Source: Dipodascopsis uninucleata var. uninucleata
Taxonomy: Eukaryota; Ascomycota; Lipomycetes; Lipomycetales; Lipomycetaceae
Length of the DNA stretch: 64,000 nt
Direction: 5' to 3'
Assembly (NCBI GenBank): GCA_030568195.1
Contig: JAJLTO010000002.1
Span: 868,001-932,000, forward strand
Part shown: positions 26,500 to 37,966 of the stretch, piece by piece
How the letters are laid out: each line of letters starts with the position of its first letter
Position numbering within the stretch: position 1 is the stretch's first letter
Notes under the pieces: model-generated
What the model was told of the DNA's origin: nothing
Databases searched by the model: none
The model's input: the letters and a program-made list of their open reading frames with translations, nothing else
Program-made: the position numbers and the translations under genes

Positions 26500-28641
26500 T
26501 TATAGAAGATCTTCGAGATCTAATAAATTCTGACTAGTAGTTTTGGCCCGAGGCTGTGATTGCGGTTGTGGACTCTGCGTCGTTATCACTTTTGGCGATG
26601 GACTAGATACAGATGATGGCGAAGAAATAATAGGAGTCGTGGAGGTCACTGGTGCAGCAGGCGAAGCTGGATGTATTGGTCGAAGAGCCCCTGTAGACAT
26701 TGGAACACCTGGGCGAGAATCAACTCTGGGTAGCTGCTCAGCAAGTTGATCGAAATTAAATATAGTAGTTGGCTGGGGTGAGATAGTAGAAGGCGATGCG
26801 GTAGTGAAAAGCGCACTGGTAGCAAATTGTGGTGTTGGACTTAAGGGAGCTGAAAACTGGGCCAGAATATCAGCATTTGACATATGTTTGGCCGGAATTG
26901 AAGCAGCCGGTACTGAAGAGGATACCATAGGAATATCAGAAAGTTCAGAAAGGCCAGAAAGGCTAGCAACATTAGAAGCATTCATAGGTGCAGGAGAAGA
27001 TGACATGCTATGTATAGAGCTTGGAGCAGTAGAGCCTAAGAAGATTGGCTGTGAAGACATAGCACCATTGTTAGACGAATCAAGCTCATCGTCGAAATCT
27101 ATCAGGTTAGTCGCAGAAGTTGCCTGTGATGCTGTTCGGAAATTATTTCCACCCTGCAAGATAGGAGATGAGAGATCGCCTGATTGCTTGCTATTCGGCC
27201 GCTTTACGTTCTTAACACTGTCGTACTTCTCAATAACAGAATTTATGAAGTCGTTCAGACTTAATAACTTCTGGACAGCTTCTTCGTCGTCACTTTCATC
27301 CTTTATGATCTTCTGAATCTTCGTCTGAGCATTTTTAATTGCATTATACAATTCTTCAAAAGCATCTTGACGTCCAATAGCATCACCGCTTCTAACGCCC
27401 TCAAGCATTTCTTCTAATAGCTTGGCTTTACGTTGAATTTTAGCAAGATCCTCAGCAACTCTAGCTCTGTAATCAGATCGGTGATCGCTATTATAACCTG
27501 CTAAGTCCTTCATCAAGTTATTTGCCTCAAGTAAATCTGCCGGTGTTCCTCGTCGGATAAGTTCCTGCAGCTTTGCAGACTTCGCATCTCGTTCTTCTTC
27601 CTCCAATTCCTCGGCTGTTTTGATGCTCTAAATTATACAAGTGATCATTAGTAAGGGCAAATACTAAAGATCATGTTCAGCATAAAATAAACATACCTCC
27701 GATGGATTCAAAACTGCAGCATCATCCCGATTAATTTCAGGAAAAGTATAGCCTAAAATTTGTAAGAAACTGATACAGCCTTACATATCTCTATTTACTA
27801 AAAATTTACCTTTGTATGCAAGAAGGCGATGCATATCCCGTATGTACCCAAGCTCAAATTTGTAACGGCTGGTTTCACATATAGTTTCTCGCCATTCTTC
27901 AATTGCTTCGAGAATCAGTTGCTGCGTACGGGAGTATCTCAAAGGCGGACGCTCGGGAAACTTTCTAACAAGTTCATTCAAGAAATCTTTACGTGACACC
28001 TGCAGGTGAAATGGAAATCCACAATTCTTCACGAGAATATCAAGTAACTCCAGAGCAAGTTAGTGTCGAATAAACTCTTCCCGTCAATCCGATCAACAGT
28101 CCAAATAATTTAATTAATAAAAAAGTAATTTTACTTACAGCTAGACTTAGAATTGACACAGCCGACGAACGACTATTGATAAGTTTTACAATCAGCGTGG
28201 CTGCCTCTCGAGCTCTATGTTCAGTCATAATATACGTCAGTAATCCATTAAAAGCGTCACCATCCTCGTGATTTCAGTATAATACTATTTTAGAACCCAT
28301 AGAGAATTACTGTGAAATAAACACTTACGAATTTCCCTTCTTTGCATTAATATAGTCCGCGATCTCAAGGTTCAGGCTCAAGTTCGGTTCAGCATTAGAG
28401 GGATCACAAGCCCGCTCTTCATAAGAAATTGCCATTCACATCAGCTACTACCATGTAATTCAATAGAACTTATCTATAGCATACCTATCATTCGCGTCAA
28501 TTTTGACTTCTCTGGCGGATCGGTTACACGCCGCGAGCCTGATGAGGATCCAATAGGTGGTTCGTATACTCGGAACCGCTCTGTATACGATTCGCCTCTA
28601 GCTGACGAATCTCCGCTATCTGAATATTTTCCAAACGACAT
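26500..28641 (-). CDS. GGA: GGA-type VHS-GAT clathrin adaptor lacking an ear domain, six exons
   Basis: Arf-dependent adaptor for traffic from the trans-Golgi to endosomes. Exons are 28485-28641, 28329-28416, 28139-28214, 27810-28047, 27697-27752 and 26500-27627, giving 580 residues. The VHS domain (about 50-190) includes EPNLSLNLEIADYIN, LLDILVKNCGFPFHLQ, FLNELVRKFPERPP and YIRDMHRLLAYKG, very close to yeast Gga. The GAT domain follows from about 205 (AKLQELIRRGTPADLLEANN). The rest is a Ser/Pro/Thr-rich hinge that ends NLLDLEDLL, a clathrin-box or acidic di-leucine motif, at the stop codon. The gamma-adaptin ear that GGAs usually carry is missing. Only about 250 bases separate the stop from the converging E2 gene, too little for an ear. 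Tom1- or Lsb5-like proteins share VHS-GAT, but the VHS sequence is GGA. Confidence 0.85.
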
Positions 28642-28900
28642 TACTAAATACTTCTCAATGCAACCAAGTTTCTATTTAATAGACAAAGTCTTAACAAGAC
28701 TGCAAAGTTTTTGCCTTCTATAGAAGATCTAGTCAGTGATTACTTCCCACGCTTATAATATATAGAGGATGCTTCTTAGATAAGTCCAGTTACAATAAGG
28801 TTGTGAACTTACCCGGCATTAAGCCATCATCAACTTTTAAATCAAACTTATTTTCAGTTTCAAAAATTATTGATCCGTAGGAATTTTAATATATAAAGTA
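28642..28900. promoter_or_regulatory. Compact bidirectional promoter GGA/TSR3
   Basis: Only 259 bases separate the start codons of the divergent GGA and TSR3 genes, so the two probably share promoter sequence. It is AT-rich, and no specific factor site is claimed. Confidence 0.5.
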
Positions 28901-29877
28901 ATGGGTAAGAATAGCCATAGATCAGGGGCCGGGAAAGCTTCAGGAAGATGTGGTGGAGGTCGATATGCGGAGGCAAAGCTGCAGAAAGGCACGAAGGCTT
29001 CAATAAAACCTCCAGCAAAAATGGCTATGTGGGTAGGTACTTTATTTTTACGATCTGTGGGAATTTCTTTTATTGACAGTACTGCTTTGAAAGGATTTTG
29101 ATCATTGTGATCCCAAAAGATGTAGTGGAAAGAAGCTCGCTAGAATTGGACTTATACGAAGCATGAGAGTTGGTCAAAAGTTCCAGGGTATAGTTATATC
29201 GCCTAATGGAAAGAGTCCAGTGTGTCCGAATGACCACCAGATCCTCGAAGAGCACGGCGCAGCAGTGGTAGAGTGTTCCTGGGCTCGAACTAATGAGATT
29301 CCATGGAATAAGATCGGTGGAAGATATGAACGATTATGTAAGTTTCAGATATTGTTGAATATAGAGCCTAATTTTTTAAGTCTTTACGTCGCTAATTGTT
29401 GGACGTAACCGGGTAGTGCCTTATTTAATTGCTACCAACCCTGTAAACTACGGAAAGCCGTGGCGACTAAATTGCGTGGAGGCTATTGCAGCTGCATTTG
29501 CTATTACTGGTCATCGGGATTGGGCAGCTGAGATATTAGAGCATTTTTCGTGGGGTCCAAATTTTTTAGTAGTGAACAAGGATTTACTTGATAAATATTC
29601 TAAATGTACAGACGCAAGCTCTGTGATTGCGGTTCAAGATGCATACTTAGACCAGATCGAGAAGGATTATGAGGAGCGAGCAGCAATGAAAGCACGAGGT
29701 GAAGATGCGTGGCTGGAAGGAAATATGAATCGCATGCATATTGTAGATTCCGAGAGCGAAGAGGATGAGGATGAGGATGAGGATGAGGATGAGGATGAAG
29801 ATGAGGATAAGGATACGAGCGAGAATGAGGATAAGCTCGAGGATGATGGTGAGACAGATCAGCGACCACACCAATAA
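28901..29877 (+). CDS. TSR3: 18S rRNA aminocarboxypropyltransferase Tsr3, three exons
   Basis: Adds the 3-amino-3-carboxypropyl group from SAM to the hypermodified pseudouridine of 18S rRNA, a late cytoplasmic step in 40S maturation. Exons are 28901-29032, 29094-29337 and 29417-29877, giving 278 residues. After a basic start, the family core reads MAMWDFDHCDPKRCSGKKL, VGQKFQGIVISPNGK, VVECSWAR, NKIGGRYERLLPYLIATNPVNYGK, WRLNCVEAIAAA and FSWGPNFLVVN. This matches Tsr3 nearly throughout. The C-terminal 40 residues are almost entirely Glu and Asp, encoded by a repeated GAGGAT hexamer. Acceptors AAG and TAG were chosen because they restore conserved sequence. Confidence 0.93.
29761..29810 (+). 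repeat. GAGGAT hexanucleotide repeat coding an acidic tail
   Basis: Tandem GAGGAT units, with a few substitutions towards the end, encode alternating Glu and Asp in the tail of TSR3. Units of six keep frame, so length can vary between strains without disrupting the gene. Confidence 0.85.
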
Positions 29878-30073
29878 TAAAATATAGAAGTCTGGTGGTG
29901 AAGGATGAATTTTATGAAATTATGTGATTGAATTAAAAAGCAAAAGGGATATAGATGTACAGAATGTTTTGGTTCAATATTAGATAGTAACAGATCCCGC
30001 AATGAATATAAAATAAATAAAATGAAAACAAGAAATTTTGACTATACAATATCCTACTTACAAAAGATTTGCA

Positions 30074-32181
30074 TCAAATTGACAAACTATTCAATTTAGA
30101 TTCTAACTGGCCATTTTCCAAGCTCTGGACTCCAGCTTGCAATAACCTCTGACGCAATATATGCTCATTTTTTTCCTCAGAATTCATATTCTCGCTAGTC
30201 TCTACAAGTCTGGCATCTTTGTCAATGATTCTTTTGACCTTAGAAATGACATCTTTGAGAAACTGCGTATCGCCACCCATAACGACTAGAAAGTTTGATA
30301 TCCAAGCTTGCAAAACTGAAAATTTCTCGTCAAGAAGTAACGATCCTCTAGAATCTACCGTTCCGATACAGTCTTGAATGAGATCATTTATTTGCTCCTG
30401 TTTCTCTTGGTCATATTCAATGGTTCCCATTATAGACTTCCTCGAAGACTTGGTATTGGTGCTGTTTGATCGCCCAGGACTTTTAAGGAAGTCCTTGAGA
30501 ACTACAACAAATGCTTCGCACGCATTTTCGTAAGGACAGTACATGAGAGTGTCAAATATATACTCATACGCCCGCTCTCGTGACGACAACGATAGTAGGT
30601 GGACCACTAGTGTGTGGAGAAGAAATCTTCTGGCAGCATCTCCCTGGGTAGCGGATAGAGCTGTGATTATGTGAAGATAGCTATTGAAATCCTCTTGTGA
30701 TACTTCTGCAATCTCTTCCGGGGTGATGTCCTTCAAAAACATCCAACCATAAAGTCCAATTGAATCGCAAACTCCTGCAGAAGGAAGTATATGATCATCT
30801 TGATTCGTGAATCGCTTTGATATAAGTATGATTTGAGGAAGCGTAAATCTGATCTTATGATTTTTCTCTGACATAAGGAACTCCGAAAGTAGTAGAAAAC
30901 ATCCCTCAGAAGAGAGCGGAATGGAAGAAGCACTTGTAGGAGGCGATGGGAAAGTTAGATCATCTGATTCTTCTTGATCCATTTCTGCCGGTTCCTCCAA
31001 AATAGCTTCCACGAACATTGAAGGATGCATATCAAAAGATGACGTTAGTTGCTGTAAGTTGCCGGTGTTAGCAAATTTCTATTAAATTATAGATAATACG
31101 TAGCGCAATCGACTTACCAAGAATCTTTCCACCATCTCAAGAGCTCCATTACCAACAACTGATGTTTCGCGCTGCCTTTCTCTTTCAGGAAGCACTTTAA
31201 TATCCTTTTTGATAAAATTAAAATACCTATTTGACCAATCTAAATTTGCGGTTCGAAAAATTATTTCCACCAGATGTGTGATGTAACTTTGGAGCATCCG
31301 CCGTTGTAAAGCTTCTTCTTCAGGATCAACAGGAGTTTTAGATACGGGAGGAACATAATCCCTTGCAAATAAGTAGAGCCGTCTTACAATCACACTTAGT
31401 GACTGAGTATAAAGTTCATCAATATGTGTAGACAAGAACGACAATAAAGCACTAGAGGATGTTGTCAGAAATCGAGACGGATATTGAGTGATAATTCTTC
31501 GCGTCACAGACACGATGACTTCAAAGAGAGCATAAAACTTCAGAACAAAGACTTTCTCAAGCTCAATTTTTTCGTGTATGGCAGCAGCGTCATCTATGTC
31601 TAAACTAAGGCTCGAAAGTGCTTCAATTGATTTTAAAAAGACCTCTTTGGCATTTCCCTTTTCTGCTACGAGATTAAAAATTGAAAATGCCAGACGACGA
31701 CTAGTCAATCCTTTTGCTGCTGCGACGTCCTCAAAGTTTTCAGAAGACTCAAGATATGGAAGAAGTAGTATTGGGAGATCCCATGCTACATGAGACAGTA
31801 AACCTTCCTATTATTGAGAGCTCAATTAGTAAATGGATCTCCTTGTCAATGATATAACTTGAAAGAGACTGTCTACACGCAGTAACTGTTGGTAACATCG
31901 TATCACTCACATTCTCAAGTAAAATACTCTCCAATCCCTGTAGAAGCTCGACTCGTGTTGATTCTTCTAGAGTCGAACAGTTTGAAAGATGAATATCTAA
32001 AAGCGTAGAGTACGTGATATAGTCATCAGTTTCCTACTTCACGTTAGTACCGATATTAAGCGATGATCAGAAGCCTGTCGAGCGTCGTCTTACTTACCAC
32101 AGTATCTCGAGCAGCAGCCCTAAGTGAATTCACCACTCCCTTTATGTCCGTACCTACGGCATCCGATTTATCAGTCGACAT
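30074..32181 (-). CDS. YBP1/YBP2-family (glomulin/ALF4-like) protein, four exons
   Basis: Member of the fungal family of Ybp1 (Yap1 oxidation partner) and Ybp2 (linked to the kinetochore). Exons on the minus strand are 32098-32181, 31911-32033, 31118-31807 and 30074-31078, giving 633 residues. Joining exon 2 to exon 3 yields the family block LLSHVAWDLPILLLPYLE, which aligns with EIGWDLPKGLLKFL in yeast Ybp1, and the next segment has GNAKEVFLKSIEAL. The protein looks all-helical, with helical repeats and a long C-terminal part. Intron 2 uses a strong GTGAGT donor and a CTAAT branch site but could be misread as coding, since it stays open in one frame. Function beyond family membership is inferred; redox signalling and kinetochore roles are both possible. 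Confidence 0.7.
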
Positions 32182-32576
32182 TCCTTTTAAGAGTTAAAAT
32201 CCAATGTTATAACAAATCGATGACTGTGTCTGAGGTTTGGTTGATCCGTCAAATTAAAAAATGATTAAAATTCTAGACCTTGCGTCTCTTTTGGGAGGTT
32301 AATGATCCTCGCTTAATTGATCTTGGAGCAGCTGAATCGTGAACCATTCTATCTAGCTAAAATAAACACCGCAACTGGATCCCGTAAGAAGCAGATAGCT
32401 TTGAGTGTAGATTTTATCTAGAATATTGTTATTATTTTATGAGTCATAGATACAGTTTTTTACGAGAATCCAGGGCGTCAAGGTTGTCCTTACGATACAG
32501 ATTTGCGTATCGTTGAGAAATACTATTTGCATTTAAACAAGGAAAGGTTACTATTCGTATCAACTCAGAGGGCGAA
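32182..32576. promoter_or_regulatory. Divergent promoter region YBP-like/TFC3
   Basis: 395 bases between two divergent start codons. It probably serves both genes. No clear factor site is claimed. Confidence 0.4.
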
Positions 32577-35500
32577 ATGATCATAGCCGATGACTTAATA
32601 GAATACGTGATCGAACAAATAGCTCTCGACGGTGCAGAAGGTGAGGATTGCAAACGATGTTAAGTTTGTCGGTAATTGTATTGATGACTTACGAAGTCAG
32701 GCATTGAAAACACTAATCGAGAAATAATTCGGAATATACGCACTAACATATTTCTAGGCTCTACTATCGAAAGACTCTGGATATTGATCAAGAAAAAAAT
32801 TGGAGATGATCCAGATGACTATGTAAGGAATACAATATGGAGCTGGTTGCTGCAACACAGAGAGAAGATTAAGATCGGACATCTAACCGGTGAAGACACT
32901 TTGGTATGGTTTGCATGTGATTTATTATTGAAAATCTACTATGACATGGCCACTTGACTAATACTTGACTTTTTTTTTAATGCAGACCGCTTTATCTACT
33001 GATGAGCTGGAATCTAGTAGTTCTATGGATCTATGGTCGCGCTATGGTGAAAGTCTGCGCGTTTTCGTTAGTGAAGATATTCTTTGGAGAACGCTAACGG
33101 GATTTTCACAACAAGACACAAAGCTTGGTAAATACCCTTTCGCTCTTCTTTGTGCTATTACGAGAGCTAGAGAAGAGGGTCTTACAGCAATTGATGCAGC
33201 TAGAATTACAAACCAAGATCCTAGATCACTCTTTAGTCGCGTCAATGTGCTGATCGGTCTTGACCTTATAAAAAAATACCCCATTATTCTTAAAAAAGTG
33301 GGGAAAACAACTCTTTTGGTGAATTCACGGTTCGTAAATAGAACGAATAGCGAAAGACAACAAGAAAGTAAGGCTAGCAGTTCTAGTAGGGATATGTCAT
33401 CTTCGAAGATCAGACAAGAGATAATATCAACACTGAAAGCTTCCACAAATGGCATTAGACAACGTGCTGATTTACGTCAAAAGTTAGGGATGTCTGCTGA
33501 TAAATTTTCAGTAAAGCGATTCATGAGATGTTTGAGATCCTTGGAGGAGATTGGATGTATCCGTCGAGTTCTTGTTATTCGTAGTTCTGATGCCTCCGGA
33601 AAGAAATATGATTGTGTGCAATATGTCAAGGACTTTCCAGAAAAGGCCGAGAAGAGGCTCGATGATAGTTTCAATGATGTTGCTGATGAGTATGAAATTA
33701 AGAGCGATCCTGATGAAGTTAAAGATGACGACGATGATAAGCTTGTGTCTGATGCTGAAGACGGTGATGACAACTTTGAAATCAGAGAAGATGATAAGAT
33801 CCAGCAGCTCGAAGAAGTAGTCACGCAAAATCCTACATTCAATAGGTACTTTCCCTTTGAAAACCAAATATATGATGTCACAAATTCCCGTGCTGAGAAA
33901 GGTGTATCATCAATGGAACTGAATCGATTATGTGCAGGTATCAATTTCTCAAGGATACTTTACTCTACCCTGAGTAAGTTATCAAGTTCTGCGGGCTCAC
34001 CTGAATTGAAGACATCACAACCCAGAAATCTGGGGCATTATGCATTAGTTAGAGGATCGGATAATTCTGCAAGAGTAAACTATTATCGGTATTTCACATT
34101 ACCAAATTACCGCTCGTTCATGGGCCAGACAGGAGACGAGAACTGGGGATTATTTAGCGATATCAAATCCCAAAATTCTATTATCGACAAAGATTCGCTT
34201 TTACGTAAAGCACAAAAAACTCGAATCCTTCCATTGATTGGCATAGGAGAAAAAGAGGATGGCACAAAAATCCCTGTATGGCATGGCATGGGATCTGCTG
34301 GCTCTTCGATCAATCAAAACGTTACAGAAAGGTCTACGCCTACGTCTCTGATGGTTGAGACTTCAGGTCAGCCTTCAGTACAACGTAAGAGAGGACGACC
34401 TCGGAAGGATGCTATTCATTCGAACAATCTAAGAGACTTACAGGTTAGTGAGCCCCGCCCCGTTGATCGACTGGAAGTTTCTCTTTCACCTGAAGCAAAA
34501 CAGAATATGACAAAGGCAACTGAAATAGCGGTAGAAACTTCTGAAGATGCGGCGGAATCACCGGCAATGTCGTCTACCGGTAATTTGAAGTCAGTCCCTC
34601 AGTCGTCTCTGAAATTTATTGGCACAAAAAATGGTGACCGTGGCTCATTCTCACTCGCGGCTCTTCACAGACAAACGAAGCTGCTTGAGCTGCTTGATAA
34701 GAGTGGAGGAGTTATGGAAGGTGGTAGAGTGTTACGAGAGGAACTTCAAGGTGCATTGGAGGGTACTACAACCGGTACAATTGATAGAAAAACAATGGAG
34801 CGTGATATAGCTTCTCTAGAGAACAAATCTTTAATACAAAGGATTTGCTTATCTGGAGTAGGTGGACAAGGCCCACAATCGACAGTTTGGATCATAGCAT
34901 TTCCAAATATGAGGGTTGATTCACCAGAAGTAGTGAGGTTCCGAGAGGCTCTGACAGAGAAGAAAACATCCGGAAAAAGATCGACCAATAGAGCAGTAGA
35001 TGTAATTTACAATGACTTCTCTTTTTTCCATCTTGCTGCTCCGAAAACGAGTAAAGCCAGAGAGAGGGTACAGAAGAGAGCAGAGAGAACGTTGCTCAAC
35101 ACACGACTTACAGAAGAGGAAAAGCGTACTGCATCGGAGAGATTACGCAGACGTGCAGATCAAGAGATCCGAGATAAGAGAGCTGGGTCCCTTATGGATC
35201 TTGGTTCTATTGTATCCGCAAAACCAAATAGACGAGCTGTTGCTGAGAAAACTATAGTCCAGCCACTGGACTCTGTGACTACTCAAAGTCTAGAGTCTAC
35301 TACAACACCTAAGTCAAGTCGAAAGAGACAACTTCAGTCAGATTCTATTGATCCTATGGCCAAATATACTAGACAGAGTAAGAAGATCAAATATGGAAGA
35401 TCCAAAGGATCTAAAGACTCTAGTACAACACAGACTAAGGGCACCAAAGTGAGAGCAGAGTCTGGGAGAAGGATCAGAATGTCTTCGAAGCTTGGGCAAA

Positions 35501-36930
35501 AGCAGGCTGATAATATTTACCGTGCTGTTATTATAGTACGATCTTTCTATGGTGGGTTAGCAAAAACAATTGATTGGGAGAAAGTGGCCGAAAGTTTAGG
35601 AGAGCCATTCAAAGCAGAAGTTGTACATTCATTTTGGCCTCGCGTCAGATACCTATATGGTGGATCCCAAGCGTTAAGTAAGGCGTCTGAGAGATGGGAG
35701 CACATTTTCATCGAAGGATATGAAAGTGGTGCATTTCCTGATTTCGATATCAGAACTGCGGACATTCGACAATTTATTAACTATTGGAGAGAGCATGATG
35801 TGGATGTGGTGGACGACGAGGATAGTGTGAATCACATGCTAAAATTACAGAATGAGAATAAGATCCGAGAGTACAGCTTTGTTCAAGACGAATATGTCAG
35901 TTCTTGGCTTGATGGAATGCGGAGTTCTTTACCATCTATAAAAATTGAAGAACATCTTACATCGGTTACATTCTCATGCCCCGAAGAATCTGAGGCTCAA
36001 CTGGAGCTTATTTCGGAGTCAGACAACCTAGAGCCTGTGAAGCAGCTTATCAAGTCGATAATAGCAACAGAAGAAGCGAAATATGATCCTAAGATTGCTA
36101 AGAATCTATTAGACTCTTACGGACAAAGGTTATGTGCTGAGGCTGTCGCAGAGATGGAAAAGGAGAGAATCATTACGTACACGTCGCGCGACCTTGAAAA
36201 GAGAGTCCCTGGACGCAACTTTGTGTTTGCCGACAAGTTCAATTCGCTGGTTAAACTCCGTACGGGCGACGACTCCCTTAAATATGCTAGCCTATTCCAT
36301 AATCGCTTGCGACATGCTTTTGAAGAATCAAAAGGAATTATAATGTCACGAGTTGCTCCTGACAGTTCCATGATATGTTTAATGGACTTGATTGCACGTG
36401 AAGAAGTTGATCTTGTTCGGGTTAATGTGAACAAGGGAAAGCTGATAGAGGGTTATACATCACGACTGGTAGATCGCGATAAACTGGACTGTGACATTGT
36501 CCTCAGAAGTAATGCTGCCAATAACATACCCGAGCTGCCAAAATCCCGAGTGCAGCTACCAGTAGTCAAGTCTGCTGATGGAAAGCCAATTCCGGGATGT
36601 CGTACGTGGGTTGACATCTTTGGATCCGTAAATACAGCTATGTTTATACGGCTTGCCAATGCGATTGTCGTGATGATCGCTTTGCGGCCATCTATTCAAG
36701 CCAAAGAGCTTTACAGAAACTTGCAATGCATAGTGACTATTGCAGAACTTAGAGACATTCTTGACTGGCTACTCGCCAAGGGTTGCATTGAGATCAGAAG
36801 TGATATGATGGATGGCTACACAGTCAGACAAGGATGGTACTGTACGGACTTGGATTTATCAATTGCGGTACCATCTGCGTCCTCATCACAATCTGCTACA
36901 ATTTCAACTGCAGAAAAACCCGAGCCGTGA
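32577..36930 (+). CDS. TFC3: TFIIIC subunit tau138 (Tfc3), B-block binding, three exons
   Basis: Largest DNA-binding subunit of TFIIIC, which recognises the B box inside tRNA genes and recruits Pol III. Exons are 32577-32640, 32758-32903 and 32986-36930, giving 1384 residues. The N-terminal winged-helix region contains ITEDSLW-like FVSEDILWRTLTGFSQQDTKLG and TNQDPRSLFSRVNVLI, which align well with yeast Tfc3. A second block reads TNGIRQRADLRQKLGM, and RCVKYVKD-like CVQYVKDFPEKAE is followed by an acidic stretch. RKRGRPRKD near residue 475 is an AT-hook-type motif. A Lys/Arg/Ser-rich linker separates the C-terminal winged-helix region. The initiator tRNA gene at 19849 is a natural target of this factor. 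Confidence 0.9.
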
Positions 36931-37966
36931 TTCTGTACCAGTGCGGGCTGCTCGCTTTCTTAGTTTTACTGTGTTGTTGATATATGATGATGACTGGGTT
37001 AATCCGTGCTCAATTTTGTGCTACGTTGCAGATTCGTAAACTTTGTACGAGAGAGGAGCGTGTCTCAAAACTTTTTGAAGCTCGTTCTGGTGGTGTTTTA
37101 TAAGTAAAGCCTCATAAAACACTTCTTGGAGTCATATCTTACATTCTTTCATGTGTCTGACATTATACCACTAATGTAATATTATTATTGTAGTTATATC
37201 AGATTTTTATACTATCTTGTCAAGAACGCAAGAGGGCTTGCTCTCTCGTATTATATTCGTGCTTATCGTTATCGTTAGCCATGGCCCACTAATCTAGTAG
37301 GTACAATACCCTTGTAATGAATGTATTACATGCAAGTCATGTCCTGATTATGTAGATATTATCTAATATATAAAGAGATAATGTCTAATGTATGACACAG
37401 CATATCTGGATATCGGTTTCTCGGGTTCTCTAATATAGTTTTAGTATAGATGTTATATTGAAACAAAGAGGATAAAAGGTAAATAAGAAAAAAGCAAACT
37501 TTAGTCCATAATGATGTACAATATTATTTTTGTGAACTGTTTAATTGCTGATTACGCCTTGCCGTCTAGATTCGTTTAACCTTGAATGGCTCGCAATAGT
37601 CTTCCAAAGATGGTTTGGAAGAGACACCTTCACTGATAAAGACTGTCGCTTCTCAGTCAAGATTTGTGGGTCTTTCTGCCATTAAGCTTTATGGTCATAA
37701 GTAACAAAACTGAAAACTATTAAGGCATATATTGTATAGCTTTAGCTCTTCTATCTTCCCAGCAGAGAAAGCATGATTGGGCACAGAAAAGGGTAAGGCG
37801 GTCGCAGAAGCGTAAGTGCACAGGTGCCACTACGATTAAACCGCTTTATCTATTCACGGTATAAGCCATCCACGAAGGACACTTTTGTTCGTTTTCTTCT
37901 TCTACTTCAGCAGAAGAGAGTCTCTATTTCCTTTTTTTGACGGTTTCTGGAATAATAATTGCAACA
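36931..37966. other. Intergenic region TFC3 3' end and VMA2 promoter
   Basis: About 1.0 kb between two plus-strand genes. The right part, near 37840-37966, is pyrimidine-rich, with TTTTCTTCTTCTAC and CCTTTTTTTG just before the VMA2 ATG, as in highly expressed fungal genes. No further gene is seen. Confidence 0.5.

Noticed and set aside
29600-29874. Minus-strand frames of His/Pro or Ile/Leu repeats opposite TSR3
   Set aside because: Products of the GAGGAT repeat read on the other strand.
31789-31806. An 18-base intron in the YBP-like gene to fix a frame change
   Set aside because: Far shorter than any other intron here; a GTGAGT-to-AATAG intron with a CTAAT branch site explains the frame and restores the family motif.
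32823-32880. Possible intron starting GTAAGG in TFC3
   Set aside because: The sequence stays in frame and encodes YVRNTIWSWLLQHREKIKIG, which fits the Tfc3 N-terminal domain; read as exon.
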